This document shows positions 22,996 to 32,910 of a stretch of 64,000 bases of DNA, piece after piece. Numbering within the stretch: the first letter of the stretch is position 1; the number at the start of each line of letters is the position of its first letter. Both the position numbers and the translations under genes were made by a program. The DNA comes from Nemophila menziesii. Taxonomy: Eukaryota; Streptophyta; Magnoliopsida; Boraginales; Hydrophyllaceae. Under the pieces are notes generated by a model. It saw only the letters and a list, made by a program, of their open reading frames with translations. It was not told the DNA's origin and did no database searches. The stretch lies in contig JARWIR010000008.1 of the NCBI GenBank assembly GCA_029959085.1, positions 7,874,001 to 7,938,000 of the forward strand, read 5' to 3'.

Positions 22996-23600
22996 AGGAG
23001 ACATCATTTTAGGTGAATATTTGACTTATTTGATAGACTTTTATGCTTATCTCATCATATTGCACTTTCTCCCCTTGGAATTAGAATATTTGCATTTTTA
23101 GAGCTTTTGTGCGTTAATTTGTTTGTTTTAGTGCAAAGTTAGTAGGTTTATGAATTCATGAAGAAACCACTACAAGGAGGAGAAGTGAGAATTAAAGTCT
23201 TAGATCGAGTGGAGGAGCTAAAGGAAAGAAAAGAATTTCTAAGAACTTAATTAAAGAAGTTGCAATCTGAAAGGCTGTTAAAGATTGCTGTTTTTGGGCT
23301 ACTTAGGAGCGGATTTAGCCTTGGGCCATGAAACATGGTGTGATAGCCTATTGAGTTAGGAAGATTCTCCAAGTTGAATAAGACCATTTGGAGTTGTTAT
23401 GCAAAAGTTACAGCTGTTTTACTAAAGGCTTCACACCAGTTACGGGAATTAAAAGAAAAGATGGGCTAGTGCTTTTTATAATTTGACCTAATTATCTTAA
23501 CCTAAGCCCTAATCCGTTTTTACAAGTATAAATAGACCCTTTAGCCTCCTTTTTACACACACTTCAGAGAATTACATCAGTATATACGTTTTTGAAATGT
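22996..23600 (+). mobile_element. Gypsy-type LTR, truncated
   Basis: Begins (A)GGAGACATCATTTTAGG, matching the start TGAGACATCATTTTAGATG of the minus-strand LTR at 58490-57608. Shared interior words include TTTTAGAG..TTTTAGTG. A promoter-like TATAAATAGACCC at about 23528 is followed by a pyrimidine-rich start region. The 3' end is cut off by LINE sequence at about 23600-23640. Confidence 0.5.
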
Positions 23601-24063
23601 TCCCTCGTGCTCTCAGGCACGTTTTTTAAAAACACCATCCAATGCCGGGAAACTTTATTTCACGGCCAGATGCACAACCCAATACTACAGCCCAGCACCA
23701 AATCCACAGCCCAAACTCGTTTCCATCCCCTCTTCTACACACCAAAGCACTAACCGCACCACCACCATGGCCCAAAAACCTGCATTTTCCGAACCCTTCC
23801 CAACGTACAAAGCCAGATCCCGTCCTCCGTTCTCCGCCACCCCTATATTTCGTCCCAAACAGTCTGTCTCTACACTACACCAGTGCGAGCGAGATCTATA
23901 TGGGAGTGGGACCCAAAACCATATTAACTGCACTGTCATGGCCCAAACCCATATCCACGGTCAAATCAGTAAAGCGCCATGGCCAAAACCCCATTCAGCT
24001 CATTATCCGACCACATCCCATAAGTTGCGGTAGCAGTTTGAGTCAACCGCATCCAATACTCAA

Positions 24064-24522
24064 GTGACAGCCAAGCTCAGAAATCAAGCCCATAAGCAGG
24101 ACAGGCCCACAAGTAAGCCCTCCTCTTCTGATCGCGCGAACAAGACAGGTATTTCTAAATTTTGTTTCATTTCTTTTTCAGCTTACTGTCCTTTGCCATG
24201 TTTGACTTTTATTAAATCTAATTTATTAGAATTTGAGTTAAGAATGCTTAGCAATTTATTATTAAGTGTGAATAAGACAGGTAATCCAAAAACTGTTTTA
24301 AGATCGATGATGAAAGCTAGTTTACTAGAATTTTTGTTACAAAAATGGGTTGGTTTAGTTGATGAAAAACAATGTATTGTTTTTAATTTCCCATCTTTTA
24401 AGTTTGATAATAAAAATTTGTGTAAAGCTCATAAGTTAGTGTATGAGTATATTAAGGATTTTTCCAAAATGAAAAAAAGGTTTTCTGGGGTTGTTCCTAA
24501 TCAACCCCATCCCCTTCAATGA
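24064..24522 (+). pseudogene. LINE ORF1 C-terminal remnant
   Basis: An open frame of 152 codons ending ..NQPHPLQ with the TGA 24520-24522, which overlaps the ORF2 ATG. It has no zinc knuckle in the readable part. The segment reads as Lys/Leu-rich. Assignment rests on position directly before ORF2 and on the GVxPxQP ending shared with the first LINE. Confidence 0.5.
24487..24522 (+). promoter_or_regulatory. Stem-loop plus overlapping ATGA stop/start, second LINE
   Basis: GGGGTTG (24487-24493), an 8-nt loop TTCCTAAT, CAACCCC (24502-24508), a 10-nt spacer, then ATGA with ATG 24519-24521 and TGA 24520-24522. Stem, loop length and spacer length are identical to 4863-4898, while loop and spacer bases differ. 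Confidence 0.55.
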
Positions 24523-25415
24523 TTCACATAGCCTGGAACTGTCAACGCGTCGGCAATCCTTTGACAGTCCAGGCAGCCCGTGACCTCTGCTCTAAGCATC
24601 GCCCGGAGGTACCTTATCTCTCTAAGACTAAAAATGATTTCAATAAGCTTGAAAACATAGCAAGTATTTTAGATATGAATTTGGTTAACACAGTGGAGCC
24701 GATTGGGGCGAGAGGCGGCCTCGCTTTGATGGTTAAGAAAGAATTAAAAATATGAATTCTAAAAACTTCTCCTAACTTTATACATACGAAAATTATGGGT
24801 GAGGATTTGACCCCAATATTTTATACTTATATCTATTTGAACCCCTATGATATTAATAAAGAAATTTCTCTAAGTTTCTTAAATGATTTAAAACCCCATA
24901 ACTTTGCTTGGTCTTTAATTGGTGATTTTAATTGTATAAGATTTCTTGAAATTAGGTGGTATTGTATGCCATAAAAAATCTACAGAAAATTTTAATAGAT
25001 TTATTAACCTCCACAATTTGGAGGAAACAACCTCTTATGGTTGTAGATTTACCAGGACAAATAAAAGAACCGGTAACACACTTATAAAGGCTATTCTAGA
25101 CAGAGCACTACACAACTCTGAATGGGATAAGCTATTTCCTAATGCTTGGACATCATTTTTACCTGCTATGGGTCAGATCATTGTCCCCTAGTCCTTCATC
25201 ATGATAAAATTGATAATAAAAAGAAAAGAAGATTTTATTTTGAAAATTTTTGGACAACTGAAATTGATTGTTTAAATATTATTAAAAAAGTATGGAATGA
25301 CTATAGTTCACTTAGGGGTAACCCTAATGCTATAATTAATCACAAACTTAAAAAATGTAGTCAAGTTTTAAGAGATTGGAATAGAAAAAAATTGGAAATA
25401 ATAAAATCCAAATAG
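24519..25415 (+). pseudogene. LINE ORF2 endonuclease (broken)
   Basis: Reads WNCQRVGNPLTV, LSKTKN (E of the catalytic ETK replaced by K), GARGGLALM, then after a stop at 24753-24755 LIGDFN near 24917, a frameshift, YGCRFTRTNKRTGNTLIKAI near 25038, another frameshift, and GSDHCPLVL near 25169 (catalytic SDH kept). An AP-endonuclease-like domain nicks target DNA to prime LINE insertion. Three frames are needed, so it is dead. Confidence 0.8.
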
Positions 25416-25433
25416 AAAAACTTATGAAACAGA

Positions 25434-25665
25434 GTAAATACACTGTTTACCCCCTGAACTTTACCCCGATTGACTGATTGCCCCCCAAAGTTTAAAACGC
25501 GACTAGTTGCCCCCTAAACTTTAACTTCGTGACTCGTTAGTCCTTTTTGTTGTTTTCAGTCCATTTTTTCCGTTAATTCGCAGCGTGGGTGCCACGCGCG
25601 CGTGGACTAGTTGCCCCCTATTTTTTGCCCCCTAAAGTTTAATTTCGTGACTAGTTGCCCCCTAT
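25434..25665. repeat. Left terminal inverted repeat of the MULE
   Basis: About 105 bases of near-continuous complementarity to 27310-27414, then repeated GCCCCCTATTTTTT and TTTCGTGACTAG words. Confidence 0.8.
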
Positions 25666-25860
25666 TTTTTTCTAAATTGTTAATTATATCCATTTTTTAA
25701 AGATGGTATTTTGGGTATTTTACACGTCTTCTTCTTTAATGGAGAAAGTTTGAAAGAATCTGGAAAAGAAGGGAATTTAATGCATCCATTGATCCCTGAA
25801 AATTTAGTTAGACAATTATTATATTATAACAAGGATTGAAAGAATTTAATATAACCTTAC

Positions 25861-26137
25861 CTGGGAGAGAAGGAGAAATGGATAACCATCAGAGAATTTG
25901 ACTTTGTATCCACTAGCATAATCAGTATCCACAGGCCTAGCCTCAGAACCTTGATTAAAGCGGACAAGACGAGTGGTTTTGCCAAGATAACTGGAGAACC
26001 AGTTTGAAGCTTCATCTCCCTCATCCAATGCAGAGCCGAGCCGGACCATTCCCAAACAGAGACGTTAATGGCTATTACAACATCAGATGGTTTCCTCAAT
26101 GGAACCTTCAGCATGTCCATACCTGGGGCACTTATGT
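25861..26137 (-). pseudogene. Captured exon of a MOSC-domain (molybdenum-cofactor sulfurase C-terminal-like) protein
   Basis: On the minus strand a consensus acceptor (TTTGCAG) is followed by ISAPGMDMLKVPLRKPSDVV, VSVWEWSGSAL, then in a shifted frame ALDEGDEASNWFSSYLGK, TTRLVRFNQGSEARPVD and YKVKFSDGYPFLLLSQ, ending at a strong donor CAG/GTAAGG (25861/25860). This is the MOSC N-terminal-domain block found in plant mARC-like proteins (Arabidopsis At5g44720 type), which bind molybdenum cofactor. The frameshift is a 5-bp tandem duplication (GGCTCGGCTC). An exon with intact splice signals inside MULE ends means a genomic, not a cDNA, capture. Unlikely to make a functional enzyme. Confidence 0.8.
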
Positions 26138-27004
26138 CTGCAAACACCATGAGATTATATGCAAACACTCAGGTCCTCCATCGTAGAATTAGGGTTCGTG
26201 GATTGCCTGTAATGACAGAAAGACCCATCAAATAAAATATCAAAATCTCTAGGAAAGAAGGAAAGACGAGCAGACTAATTAGAATACAAGCTTTGGCCTC
26301 TGTTCAAACAAAAAAGAAAATCTTTGGCTCTCTCCTTGCTTGAGATGTTACAATTAAATTCGGCAAAAATTTACCAACTACATTGAAGAACAAACAATGT
26401 TAATAAGACAACCAGATTGCAAGATGATTATATAATTTCAACAAGCTACTATGAGATACAATTGTTCAAAGATCCACCAAATCACACACTACTGAAGCTG
26501 CATATCAGAACTAGATATCCAGAATTGTCACCAAGATTTGGAAAAGTATTTAAAGCATAAGCAAAACAAACAAAAACTATGGAATTGTCTTAATTGATAG
26601 AAATTAGACTCTCTTGGTAAAGTATGGGTTGCAAAAGAGAGCCTTGGATATTTAACTCTGTTATTTCATTGGTGTCAACAGCACACGAGACCAATCTGCG
26701 TAAAGGTCCTTCAGTAGCAATAAGAAACACATCTTTCTTCCAAAACAGACTCTGACGCAATCTTTTTGGAGAACGATTCTTTCTTTCACTTTATTACTTG
26801 AAAACAAATTGTACATTTGCAAAGAGTTAGCACCTACTACCGAGGTGGTGTAAATCTGTTCATCATTTTATTATACGGAGATACCAATGTAAATCTGTAC
26901 ATTTGTGATGTTAGGATATCTCATCAAAAGTGGGTTATGTTCCTTATATATTTACCTATAACACCTTGATAAAGGGTCTCTTTCTTGAACATAGAGGAGT
27001 TAAA

Positions 27005-27096
27005 TATTTGAAGATTTGAAGATTTGAAGATTTAAAGATTTAAAGATTTAAAGATTTGAAGATTTGAAAATTTGAAGATTTGAAGATTTGAAGCGT
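27005..27096 (+). repeat. AGATTTGAA-type 9-bp tandem repeat
   Basis: About ten copies of AAGATTTGA, with variants AGATTTAAA and AAATTTGAA, inside the MULE. Non-coding; the Phe/Leu/Gln/Ile-rich peptide on the other strand is an artefact. Confidence 0.9.
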
Positions 27097-27189
27097 TAAT
27101 CATGGAGAAGAAGATTTGGAGAAGAAGATCATGGAGAAGCTTTGAAATACCAATTTTGTCCCCGTTAAAATGATTTTTTAAATAATTAA

Positions 27190-27414
27190 TTCTGAAAAAA
27201 AAAAGTTCAGGGGACATCGAGTCACGATAATTCTGAAAAAAAAAAAAAGTTCAGGAGGCAACGAGTCACGAGTTAACAAAAAAAAATTGACGGAAAATGG
27301 TCACAAGGGGAATCGAGTCACGAAGTTAAATTTTAGGGGGCAACTAGTCGCATTTTAAACTTTAGGGGACAATCACTCAATCTGGATAAAGTTTAGGAGG
27401 TAAACAATGCATTT
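27190..27414. repeat. Right terminal inverted repeat of the MULE
   Basis: Reverse complement of the left repeat. It has two extra A-rich subterminal units (AAAAAGTTCAGG..CGAGTCACGA) at about 27199-27275. Confidence 0.8.
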
Positions 27415-27616
27415 ACACTTTATATAAATCAGAAATTGCAAAAGAAGTAACAACTGGCAAATTGAGATATAACCAACTGATTAAAAAAAAAAAAGACCAG
27501 AAAAAAGCTTGGTAACGCAAAACCTCTCAAAATTCTTAATCAGCTACTCTATAGAAGGTATAGCCTCAGCTAGATTTAGAACAAAAAATAAGCCTCAGCT
27601 AGATTACTGAAAAAAC

Positions 27617-29494
27617 ATGTCGACCAAGATGATGCTAATGGCAAACGCACTAACACACATACGCCCTCTAACATGCGCCGCCATTGCCGGGCTCTCAAAT
27701 CCACGGCTAGTACCACAACCACCTGATCTCATCAAATGGGTGAAAAGAGAAGGTGGATTTGTCCACCAAGCTGTAAAGATAGCAGAAATGGAGCCTTATG
27801 GTCTTGGGCTTATCGCCTCTCAAGAAATCCCAAAAGGGTCTGATATTATAACCCTCCCTCAACACATTCCACTTCAATTTGGATCCCTTGAATCTGATAC
27901 TGATGATTGTATGCTCAATTTGTCCCAACATGTTCCTGGTACACTCTTTTACCACTTAATTAAACAAAGAATCAATCCTTTTCGTTAAAACGTGCATCGA
28001 GTTCATTTACTTTGTAATTTGGTAAACTTAAATAACAAATTTTAGCTTTCCCCAAAATCTCTTTGAATTGATTTCTCTGTTTTTATGTTAGCTGCATATA
28101 AGTTGTATATACATTATAGTATAGTAACTCCAGTTTTTAAAAAGTAGGCTATTGAGTTTTGAATATAACGAGTAAAAACCTCGACACAGAGGAACTATGG
28201 GCTATGAAATTGGGATTAAAGCTGTTACAAGAAAGAGCCAAAAAAGATTCCTTTTGGTGGCCATACATTAGCAATCTTCCCGAATCTTATAATGTACCCA
28301 TTTTCTTTCCTGGTGAAGATATAAAGAACTTACACTATGCTCCTCTTCTCTACCAGGTATTTACATGGTGTTTAAGTTCACTATTATGGTTATTTATATA
28401 CTCTTTACCTACAGATAAACAAAAGATGTAGATTTCTTCTTGATTTTGAAAAAATAACGAAACAAATACTTGAAAATCTCGATCCAAGAAATCACCCCTT
28501 TAGTGGGCTAAATATAGACTCATCTGCACTAGGATGGTCAATGTCAGCTGTTTCATCAAGAGCTTTTCGCTTACATGGAACTAAACAATCAAACGGGTCC
28601 CACATTAACATTCCCATGATGCTTCCATTAATCGATATGTGCAATCACAGCTTCAATCCAAATACCAAAATACTACAAGAACAAGAATCTTCCAACAATA
28701 AGATGCTCGTTAAGGCATGTTTTTTCATTCTTTCAGTTTAAAAACTCACCTTCTTACAATTAAATTATCTTCAGGTCATTGCAGGAACACATATCAAAGA
28801 AAACGAACCTTTATTACTTAACTATGGTGGTTTAAACAACGATTTTTTCCTTCTAGATTACGGATTTGTGATACCTTCAAATCCTTATGATTGTATTGAA
28901 CTTAAATACGATCCAGCTTTTTTAGATGCTGCAAGTATAGCTGCTGGAGTTTCATCTCCAAGCTTTTCTTCACCATTACCATGGCAAGAAAAGATTCTAT
29001 CGAAACTAAACCTTATTGGACAAGATTCTAATCTTAAGGTTAATTTTTTTTTATTTTTTTTTTTCGAAATTAATAGTGTTATTATAATTTTAACTTTTGT
29101 ATCTCGAACTGTCCAGGTAAGTATAGGAGGTAATGAGATATTAGAGGGAAGACTTTTGGCTGCTTTAAGAGTGATACTTTCGAATGATATGGAATTAGTA
29201 GAGAAGCAAGATTTGGAGAGATTAAAATCATTATCATATGAAGCACCTCTTGGATATAAAACTGAAATAGCAGCTCTTCGTACATGTATTGCACTTTGTG
29301 TGATTGCATTGGATCATTTTCCAACAAAAATCATGGAGGATCAAGAGATATTGAAGCAAAATGTTTGTATATCAACTGAATTAGCTGTTCAATTCAGGAT
29401 GCAAAAGAAGTCTGTTATAATAGATGTAATGAGAGAGCTTACTGGGAGAGTAAGGTCACTCTCGTCAAATGAATCAAAAGTATCCCAAAGTTAA
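27617..29494 (+). CDS. SET-domain protein, Rubisco LSMT-like (At5g14260 type)
   Basis: Five exons: 27617-27938, 28190-28356, 28415-28714, 28775-29038 and 29117-29494; 476 residues, near the family size. The junctions are in frame and rebuild HVP-EELWAMKLG, LYQ-INKRCRF, LVK-VIAG and LK-VSIGG. Intron 3 starts GC (AAG/GCATGT), a known minor donor class. The SET core starts at PYGLGLIASQEIPKG (about residue 60), has the S-adenosylmethionine-binding PLIDMCNHSFNPN (about 254) and LLLNYGGLNNDFFLLDYGFV (about 295); a Rubisco-LSMT substrate-binding-type C-terminal domain follows. Proteins of this group are chloroplast-targeted; I recall At5g14260 as SAFEGUARD1, linked to singlet-oxygen protection. Methyltransferase activity has not been shown for all members. 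All exons are clean, so the gene is probably functional. Confidence 0.92.
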
Positions 29495-29839
29495 TTATGT
29501 GTGTGTGTTTTTTTTTTTTTTTGCCTTTCGTAATTGAGAAATACTATTTTAACTGTTTTGTATCAGTTTTGGATTATATTTTTACAATTTAAAAGAAATT
29601 TTGGATACTTTTTTGGCTCTCATACACTGGAATAACTTTCAACCTTGATTGCTAGTGGTATTTGTGTATTAATTAATATCTTGAGGGATTTTGTTGTGTG
29701 TTATATAAGATAAAGGATCAAGGATATACTGATTTAGTATAGGAGAATATATATGGTGGTAGAACATATACACAAGAACACAAAGAACACAAGAAAGTGT
29801 CTTTTTTATATAAAATGGAAAAGGAAAAATTCAAAACAC
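29495..29839. other. 3' flank of the SET gene
   Basis: A T-run at 29510-29522 follows the stop codon; the rest is AT-rich without a recognisable feature. It should contain the 3' UTR. Confidence 0.4.
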
Positions 29840-30660
29840 ATGGCAGCTGTTAAATTAGATATGACGAAGGTACATGATTAAGTATGGGATTTTATTTTAT
29901 TAATCTTAAAAAAGCTTGGTTTCTGTAAAAAATAGATTCTTTGGATTAAAAATTAAATCACTACAATTTCTTTTGAGCTCAATTTCAGTGGAGATAGAGG
30001 GCAGAAATTTAACCCTGAAAGGGATCTTAGACACGGGAAACTTCTTTCCCTGATTTGCTTTATTTGAAAATAGGGTGGATAGGAAACATATTAACGGAAT
30101 TGAAATTACTAGTAACTGTCCGATTCTGACTTACTTTTTTTTTTTTTGAGTACATGAGAGAGCCACTTTGGGCTCGGAGTCATTTCGACTTCAATGAGAT
30201 TTGATCCCAGGACCTCTTGGTCTCTGCGGAGTAGCCTAACCACTAGGCCAACTATCTATCTCGATTCTGACTTACTTTTTGTTTGCAACTTATCTTTTGT
30301 TTGTAGACAACTTTTTTTTTTTTTTTTCTCTTTAACGCTTAATGCGCACGAGATTCATGCATTTCAAAAATGCCTTGGAATTTACTGTGTAAACTTTGGC
30401 CAAAGAATTAATTTTACTAAATCCTTTATTTGTTTTAGTCGGGACATTTCGGATAATATACAAGCAATCGTGGTTGACCGGTTACAAATAAAGGGAACAG
30501 ATGACTTGGAAAAATATCTAGAAACTCCACTTTGTCAAAAAAAATCAAAGATTGAATCACTTATATGGATAGCGGAAAAAATTATTTTAAAAATTGAAGT
30601 TTGAAAAGCGCAACTCTTATTGAAGAGAGGAAAAGAAGTTCTAATTAAAACAATCATATG
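29840..30660 (+). mobile_element. LINE reverse transcriptase fragment interrupted by a SINE
   Basis: Broken frames read AVKLDMTKVHD near 29845, LKKLGF near 29908, a degenerate F.P.R.LRHG near 30010, then after the SINE CLGIYCVNFGQRINFTKSFI near 30370 and CFSRDISDNI..GTDDLEKYLETPL near 30436. These are RT core and thumb motifs of plant LINEs. The catalytic FADD position is replaced by LLFVCN just after the SINE, so it is inactive. It is a different LINE subfamily from 3880-9110. Confidence 0.8.
30140..30261 (-). mobile_element. tRNA-derived SINE with perfect 19-bp target duplication
   Basis: Minus-strand element of about 122 bases. Box A lies in GGCCTAGTGGTTAGGC (30249-30234) and box B in TCCTGGGATCAAATC (about 30211-30197). 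The 3' A-tail is seen as the T-run at 30135-30147. CGATTCTGACTTACTTTTT occurs at 30121-30139 and again at 30262-30280. It interrupts the RT domain of an older LINE. Same family as 3718-3851. Confidence 0.9.
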
Positions 30661-30679
30661 ATGAACTTTTTTTGTAACC

Positions 30680-31200
30680 CTTTGTTCGGGTTTATTGAAA
30701 AAATATTGAAAAAAAATGAGAAATTAAGTAGCATGACATCTCACATCAAAGAGTGTTATTGCTAGCTTATAAAACAATGAAATGAAAAATAATTGAAAGA
30801 AAAAGTACCGGCAAAGTGAAATTTATTATGTAATTATCTAAGAAATTGAACTGGGTTTATTGGGGATGCTTGTTAAGTGGATCAATTGGGTTGAGTGAGA
30901 ACATCGTTGAGTATAAACTCAAACTCTTGTGTGATTCGTTGTTGGCTAGTGAGAAGAGTGTCAAACTCACTTCACATTATCCAAATATACTATCATATCG
31001 TCCCTAAGACAACATTACAACCTTAAATACCTTATGATTCTTAACTATGTGAATCTAGATATGATTGAGCTAATAGATAGTAGTTGAGTGGACCATTGGA
31101 TACTATGTTAGGATCGTGGATCAACTTATAGTCACCATATCGGATTAAGCGAAAAAACTATCTTTCTTGCATTGCAAATCTAATCTAATCTTGAAATTAT
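30680..31200 (+). repeat. Dispersed repeat X, copy 1
   Basis: Matches, in inverted orientation, the DNA on both sides of the Sirevirus at 44930-52553. Shared words include TCTCACATCAAA, GCAAAGTG, ATTGGGTTGA(G/T)TGAGAAC, CGTTG(T/A)TGGCTAGTG, ATTATCCAAATATA and ACATTACAACCTTA. No clear coding potential. Identity of the parent element unknown. Confidence 0.6.
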
Positions 31201-31439
31201 ATCATGTTGATTGTTTGTATAAAAAGTGTATATGTATGGTTTAATTTGTCGATATTATTACATAAAACTTTCTAGGTAATTACTTTGGGAACATTCTTTA
31301 CACTCTCTTCTCCCATACTTAGTTGATAAAGACTTTTTTAGTTTAGTTCTTATTTTTTATATTGTCGGGACAACAAAACTTTGAGTTGAGGGTCTTGATG
31401 TCTCCATAAGTAATAGATTAATCTAGTAACGAGGTCTCT

Positions 31440-32910
31440 TTTTAGGGTTACATTGTGCATATTTGAGGGATTTTCCCCTATCATTGAAAGCAGTTGCCAG
31501 CCAGATTTAGAAAACTATTTTTTCGAGTTACCACGCGAGTTTGAAAAATGAGAAGCCCTTTGGTTTCTATATAGTACTTGGAGTCAGGAGCGCGTAGGAA
31601 CTGACAGTTTGTGATTTGAAACTGAATTGAAGAAGTTATTAAATTTGCAGCTGACGTAGTTTGAACTAGTTTATTTCTTTAGTAAAATATGTTTGGGTTG
31701 GAATAAGTCACTTAAAAATATCACTCGACATATATATATATAAGGTTTTATCATTATAAAAGAGTCATTGATCATTATTATTCGGAATAACATCATTAGA
31801 AGTCAAAAGACACGCCTGGAGAAGAGAGAAAATATTGGAGAAGAAGTCGGAGCCCTATGCACCACTTCTACACTTTTCCACCATTAATTATAGGGTAATT
31901 TAGTATCAGTTTCATGTCCTAAACATGATTCTTGTACTTTTATATTTTGATTTTATTGTTTTAATTATGAACTAAAATCCTTATAGTTTGAGTTACTTTA
32001 TATATGAACCTTGAAGGACTTTTGATTCGTTTTTCATGCTATTTTAATATTTTAATTTAAATAAATTGGGTCTTTTATTTTTTTGCATAAGATTTGAGTT
32101 AGTTCATTCTTTCTATAGCTTGATCAACTATAGATTGACCTTAGTATCTAAAATTGTCACCATGGCGGGAGGTTTAGGAACACAACTGATTCATATACAT
32201 CTGTTGTGCGGTGGTGATTCTGACGGGCTTGCCAAGTCGGATAATCACGTAGGGTAAGAACTTGTAGCGTTGAGCTTTTGTGTAGAATAATCGCTTTTGT
32301 GTCGAATAATCTCACTCGAGGACTTTGGTAATAGTTAGACATCCTTCTAAGCTACCCTGGTGAGAGTTTGAAGGAAGTTAGCCTCCTGATTAATAAAGAA
32401 TTGTCCAAAATTCACCCTTAGCACTAGAATCAATCATTGTCACGATAAGGGATTACTTGCACCTTGATTTATATCTCTCATCTCTATTCTCCTTACTTGC
32501 TTATTTAGTTAATTAATCTAGTTTAATTATTGCATCTTAGTTTATTAATTGAAACCCAATTAAACATGTATATTTTTTATTTTTGTCTTTTAGTTATAAC
32601 AACTGAATCATCTACTCTCTTTTTAAGAATACGGGCTTGTAATTAACCACTTAAGTCCATATGGAGAACAGTATTATAACTTAGTTTATTACTTGTGAAC
32701 GACCTTGACACTTGCGGGAAGTGATCTCTCGTGGTGTTGATTCGTTAGTTATGTTTATCACACCTTGGGAGACGACATTTAGACATACAAAATTATAATT
32801 ATGTCAATGTGTTCTTGAGCTTTTTTACTTTATATGTACAAATTTGAACTTCTTGACAATAGATAACAATAATATGATTAGTTTTTTTGCAGGAATAAGA
32901 AGAAGGACAA
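31440..32910 (+). repeat. Retroelement leader-like repeat, copy B
   Basis: Second copy of the family at 21610-22990, same orientation, with the same block order (GAGGGATTTTCCCC, TTTGGTTTCTATATAGTACT, ACGCCTGGAGAAG, TTTTCCACCATTAA, CTAAACATGATTCT) and ending in CTTGGGAGACGACATTTAGAC. A (TA)n break lies at 31729-31742. Non-coding; probably the LTR/leader of a Gypsy-like family. It is not a pair with copy A as one element, because an intact SET gene and unrelated LINE pieces lie between and divergence is high. Confidence 0.5.

Larger units (their letters stand above)
23640..25430 (+). mobile_element. L1-type LINE, 5' half (ORF1 tail and endonuclease)
   Basis: Contains a Pro/His/Ser-rich ORF1-like region (23642-24067), a second ORF1 block (24064-24522), the ORF1/ORF2 junction (24487-24522) and the endonuclease (24519-25415). 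It stops at about 25430, where the inverted terminus of a Mutator-like element begins. No RT or RNase H of this copy is found on the other side of that element, so the 3' half is lost. ORF2 resembles that of the LINE at 3880-9110 (WNCQ.GNPLTV, SKTKN..), but the copies are well diverged. Confidence 0.8.
25434..27414. mobile_element. Mutator-like element of Pack-MULE type with captured MOSC exon
   Basis: The ends are long inverted repeats. The left starts GTAAATACACTGTTTACC and continues with CCCTGAACTTT, GATTGACTGATTGCCCCCC, AAAGTTTAAAACGCGACTAG, TTGCCCCCTAAACTTTAACT and TCGTGACTCG. The reverse complement of about 27310-27414 reads almost the same for about 100 bases. Subterminal copies of TAGTTGCCCCCTA/TTTCGTGACT extend both ends to about 230 bases. 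Long TIRs without a transposase but with host exons define Pack-MULEs. The interior (25861-26137, -) is an exon of a MOSC-domain protein. I could not find a clean 9-bp target duplication. The right end lies about 200 bases before the SET gene. Confidence 0.75.

Noticed and set aside
23642..24067. Pro/His/Ser-rich 141-codon ORF
   Set aside because: Low-complexity frame in the decayed ORF1 part of a LINE; an antisense frame is open too. Not called as a separate gene.
21610..32910. One long LTR retrotransposon with copies A and B as its two LTRs
   Set aside because: The interior holds an intact SET gene, a Pack-MULE and unrelated LINEs, and the two copies are too diverged; independent insertions are simpler.
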